This document shows, piece after piece, positions 61,406-64,000 of a stretch of DNA of 64,000 nt (the first letter of the stretch is position 1; the number at the start of each line of letters is the position of its first letter). A program made the position numbers and the translations under genes. Origin of the DNA: Syngnathus acus. Lineage: Eukaryota; Chordata; Actinopteri; Syngnathiformes; Syngnathidae. The stretch spans positions 6,860,039 to 6,924,038 of the forward strand of contig NC_051097.1 in the NCBI RefSeq assembly GCF_901709675.1. Direction: 5' to 3'. Under the pieces are notes generated by a model, which was given only the letters and a program-made list of their open reading frames with translations, was not told the DNA's origin and did not search any database.

Positions 61406-61605
61406 TCCACGTCGGCTGTTCATGCGAGAGTCTGCCTGAAAAAGCGGGACACACACGCGCGCACCAAAGTCCAAACTAGATCAGACACCAGACCGCATTC
61501 CACCACATCCAAACCCGTGCGCTATGCTTTTACGCACGGACACCTTTGGGTCTTTCGGACTTACCTGTGGGACGGACGGATTAAGAACGCCGAATAAAAG
61601 ACAAA

Positions 61606-61640
61606 AAACAAACAAACAAACAAACAAACAAACAAAACAA
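61606..61640 (+). repeat. (AAAC)n microsatellite
   Basis: An ACAA/AAAC tetranucleotide run of about eight units, about 460 bp upstream of the NRARP start. Confidence 0.9.
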
Positions 61641-61786
61641 AAACAACCCCCCCGAAAAAGGTTAAAAATCCACCAGCGTTTGGTCCGCTCTGTTGCGTCC
61701 TCGGTGCGCTCTGGCTGGCTGGTGGCTGCGCTCTGGGGGAATATTTTACGCGTCCTTTATTTGCATGACAATACAAGGGAGGAGGA

Positions 61787-61807
61787 GGGGGGGGGGGGGG
61801 GGGGGGG
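61787..61807 (+). repeat. Poly(G) run of 21 bases
   Basis: An unbroken G-run follows GGGAGGA, about 640 bp upstream of the NRARP ATG (poly(C) on the NRARP strand). Its exact length could be a sequencing artefact. Confidence 0.85.
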
Positions 61808-63959
61808 ACAAATGTGGAGGAATGGGTGGAAACCCGGCGAGGTTATAGGCTGATGCCGGCTCTGGAAGAGGGGCGGCGGGAGAGAGAGGCGTGGTCTCTG
61901 CCCGAGCACCCCTCCAAATGTGCTGTCATTATCTATCTTTCTATCTACCTATGTCTATCCATCTATCATAATGTCTGATTAATTAGCCAAATGGGTACGG
62001 TCTCTATGATTATTTTTCCTGAAATCCCCAGGTCAATGTTAATGAGATTGGATCATGTCATCTATTCAAGAAAAATAATTGATATGTGCTTAGGTGCCGT
62101 TGTATTGTGACTTTACTATTTTCTACAAATTAAAAGTTCCAAGCAAACATGGAATTCCTTAACTATTTATTTGTTGTTACTATAAAATGAGTGCGGGTGG
62201 GTGTGTCGGGGGTGGGTGGGGGTCAAATGGCACTACAAACGCCCTCCAAACGCAACCCGGAAGTCTGTCCCCCCCCCTCATTTAGAACAACTGCCGCACA
62301 GGAGATTAGAGTCGGTTTCTTAAATCATAAACTGCGGATATATTGCAGTTGTTTTGAAATGACTAGACTGTGTGGGACTTGCCATAACAAAAGGGCCCGC
62401 TCTACTTCCTCTTTTTTTTTTTAGCGAGTGAAAAGAGGTGACGCTGTGCGCAGATTGACACGCCGCTCGGCCACCCCCACCACCGTGGGAACCGAGTGCT
62501 TGTGTGTGTGTGAGACTGACGCCTAGTGTGAGGTGGTGAGAGAATATTGTTGAAGTGTAACAAACGTATGGATGGAGGAAATGAGTGCAAACCGCACAAA
62601 GGTGTATGTGGGCCGTTTGCACCGTTTGTTTTTTGTTTCCCACACTCAACTACACATTTGGTGCACATTTGCGGCTGCAAGTTTCAACCGGATTTGCTTA
62701 CTTGAAAAAAAAAAAAGAAAAGAAAACACCTCTAAAACATAGGCGTAAAGACTTTAAGCAGCACTAATGAGGGGAAAAAACAGGGTATGTTTAGGAGAAA
62801 AAGTTGCATATTTTCTAGATAAAACCAAAATTACTAGCCTAGTTGGAAATGATGTTAACTATTTTAAATTTTGGTGCCCATTCATCCAAAATAATTTTTT
62901 TTCCAGTCCGTCCCACAGGTATGAACTGAGTCAGGATTTATCAAAGCATGCCATGCTAAAATTAACATTAAAATGATCTTAGGTGCCAAACCTGAATGTG
63001 ATTCATCAATGCATTTTTGTAGGTGCGTCTGCAGGTGTCGGTGAGCTTCCTTATTGTTTGTTCCCACAGCTGCAAAGGTTCAAAAGAATAGTTCTGACTC
63101 ACTCCAATCACTGCGGTGAGAATTTAACTCAGATCTTTTTATGTCGTGTTCAGAAACAGATGTGTAGTCCTTGCCGCCGCCATCGCTGACCTGAAAGAGT
63201 GCACACGCATTGTACTTCAAACATGGAATGCGGCTCATGGTTTTTCTGTGTCAATGGGATTTCGATCTACATGTGTTTTGCTTATGTTTTTCTGTGTGTT
63301 TTTCCTCCCTCTCTCCTTGACTTGGTGAATGGAGGAGAACTTGCGGAAAATCAGGAACATCTGTCCACCATCAGAACTTTGGCTTTAGTGCGTCTGGACA
63401 CTTGGAAAACATTTGCGCAGACCGCAGCGGCAAAATGTTTCGGCGTTTCTTCCGTTTAATTCTTAGGAATAATTCTCTGGGACGCAGCCAAAACCAGATA
63501 AACAATGCTTTGGGAAGTAACAAAAGAATGATTGGATGATTCAAACTGTTATTACCACATTATTGGGGCTACTAAATCATCCATGATGGAATGAACTGTT
63601 TGAACGCTCACGCAAGTCAGTTGCGGTTCTATTATTGGAGCCGTGTTGATAAACAAGGCGTGCATTTTCCAGCGTAAAGACAAAAGAGCCCGGAGTCGAG
63701 GTGACGCGTTGTAAACGCACGGGCCGGACGGAGCGAGGCAACTCGGCGCGCAAGGCCGAGCTTTGGCGCCGAGACGTGCGGGGAAAGACAGGAGGGGGGT
63801 CCCGGGAGAGGGTGGGGACGGTATGCAAAAATGAGGAGACAGGAAAACTTGCAGAGGAAATGCATGTAAAAGTGTCATGTAAAAATGTCAGTTGGAAAAT
63901 AAAAAACCAACACCTCACATTGGTAACAGTGGAATTCTTGCTGAAAAGCCTGTATTAGG

Positions 63960-63983
63960 GTGTGTGTGTGTGTGTGTGTGTGT
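63960..63983 (+). repeat. (TG)n microsatellite
   Basis: A GT/TG dinucleotide run of about 12 units near the window end. Confidence 0.9.
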
Positions 63984-64000
63984 AGAGCAAGAGAGAGTGA

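Larger units (their letters stand above)
61406..64000. other. NRARP upstream flank, no further gene recognised
   Basis: It contains an (AAAC)n run (about 61606-61640), a 21-base G-run (61787-61807), AT-rich sequence, a short CpG-rich patch at about 63690-63790 and a terminal (TG)n run. No coding exon was recognised on either strand. Confidence 0.55.

Noticed and set aside
60808-61410. Longer 200-codon NRARP reading frame starting upstream
   Set aside because: NRARP conservation starts at the Met at 61146. The upstream codons overlap the TATA box and are not NRARP-like.
61398-61430. Paired RBPJ (SPS) site at the NRARP promoter
   Set aside because: The second half-site has one non-consensus base and the pair points tail-to-tail, not head-to-head, so only the single site is claimed.

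Overview
The window is nuclear genomic DNA from a vertebrate, almost certainly a teleost fish. Every recognisable protein is a vertebrate orthologue split into many short exons with canonical GT/AG borders, and introns are often only 60-300 bp. The noncoding DNA carries CA/GT microsatellites and the small DNA transposon remnants seen across teleost genomes. I cannot fix the species from the sequence.

Layout from left to right: (1) the last four coding exons of sarcosine dehydrogenase, SARDH (+, 834-1901); (2) a complete 12-exon dopamine beta-hydroxylase gene, DBH (-, 3243-11313), tail-to-tail with SARDH; (3) FAM163B (+, coding 20946-22029), head-to-head with DBH across about 9.6 kb; (4) SWI5 (+, 26316-28521), a recombination-repair cofactor; (5) a CpG-rich promoter region (about 29.28-30.45 kb), then the fatty acid transport protein/acyl-CoA synthetase SLC27A4 (+, coding 31095-35352, 13 coding exons, 643 residues); (6) a cluster of three lipocalin-fold genes in the same orientation: a PTGDS-like lipocalin (39242-40562), a stand-alone alpha-1-microglobulin-like gene (41107-42289) and AMBP, encoding alpha-1-microglobulin plus bikunin (42564-44442); (7) a repeat-rich block of about 6.8 kb (44.6-51.3 kb) with an inverted, tandemly amplified transposon-derived array, a region rich in a GTTCACTGACTCGTTC-like motif, a degenerate tRNA-Ile copy and a 2.2-kb TTAGGG-like satellite; (8) about 9.5 kb of microsatellite-rich and G-rich DNA with no recognisable gene; (9) NRARP (-, 60808-61146), a single-exon Notch feedback inhibitor with a TATA box and an RBPJ-like site upstream; (10) about 2.9 kb of sequence with no recognised gene.

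The genes do not form one pathway. They match a conserved synteny group: in human, FAM163B-DBH-SARDH, SWI5/SLC27A4, PTGDS/NRARP and AMBP all lie on 9q, in separate places. DBH converts dopamine to noradrenaline in secretory vesicles, SARDH is mitochondrial one-carbon catabolism, SLC27A4 activates long-chain fatty acids, and AMBP and its neighbours are secreted carriers and a protease inhibitor precursor.

The points most worth a second look are the lipocalin cluster, where an AMBP-like copy ends exactly where the AMBP exon-5 splice donor should be and so lacks the bikunin half; changed active-site positions in the other two lipocalin-cluster genes (Ser at the PTGDS catalytic Cys position, and Ser at P1 of the second Kunitz domain); and the large inverted array with 234-bp hairpin-bearing units next to a telomere-like satellite.
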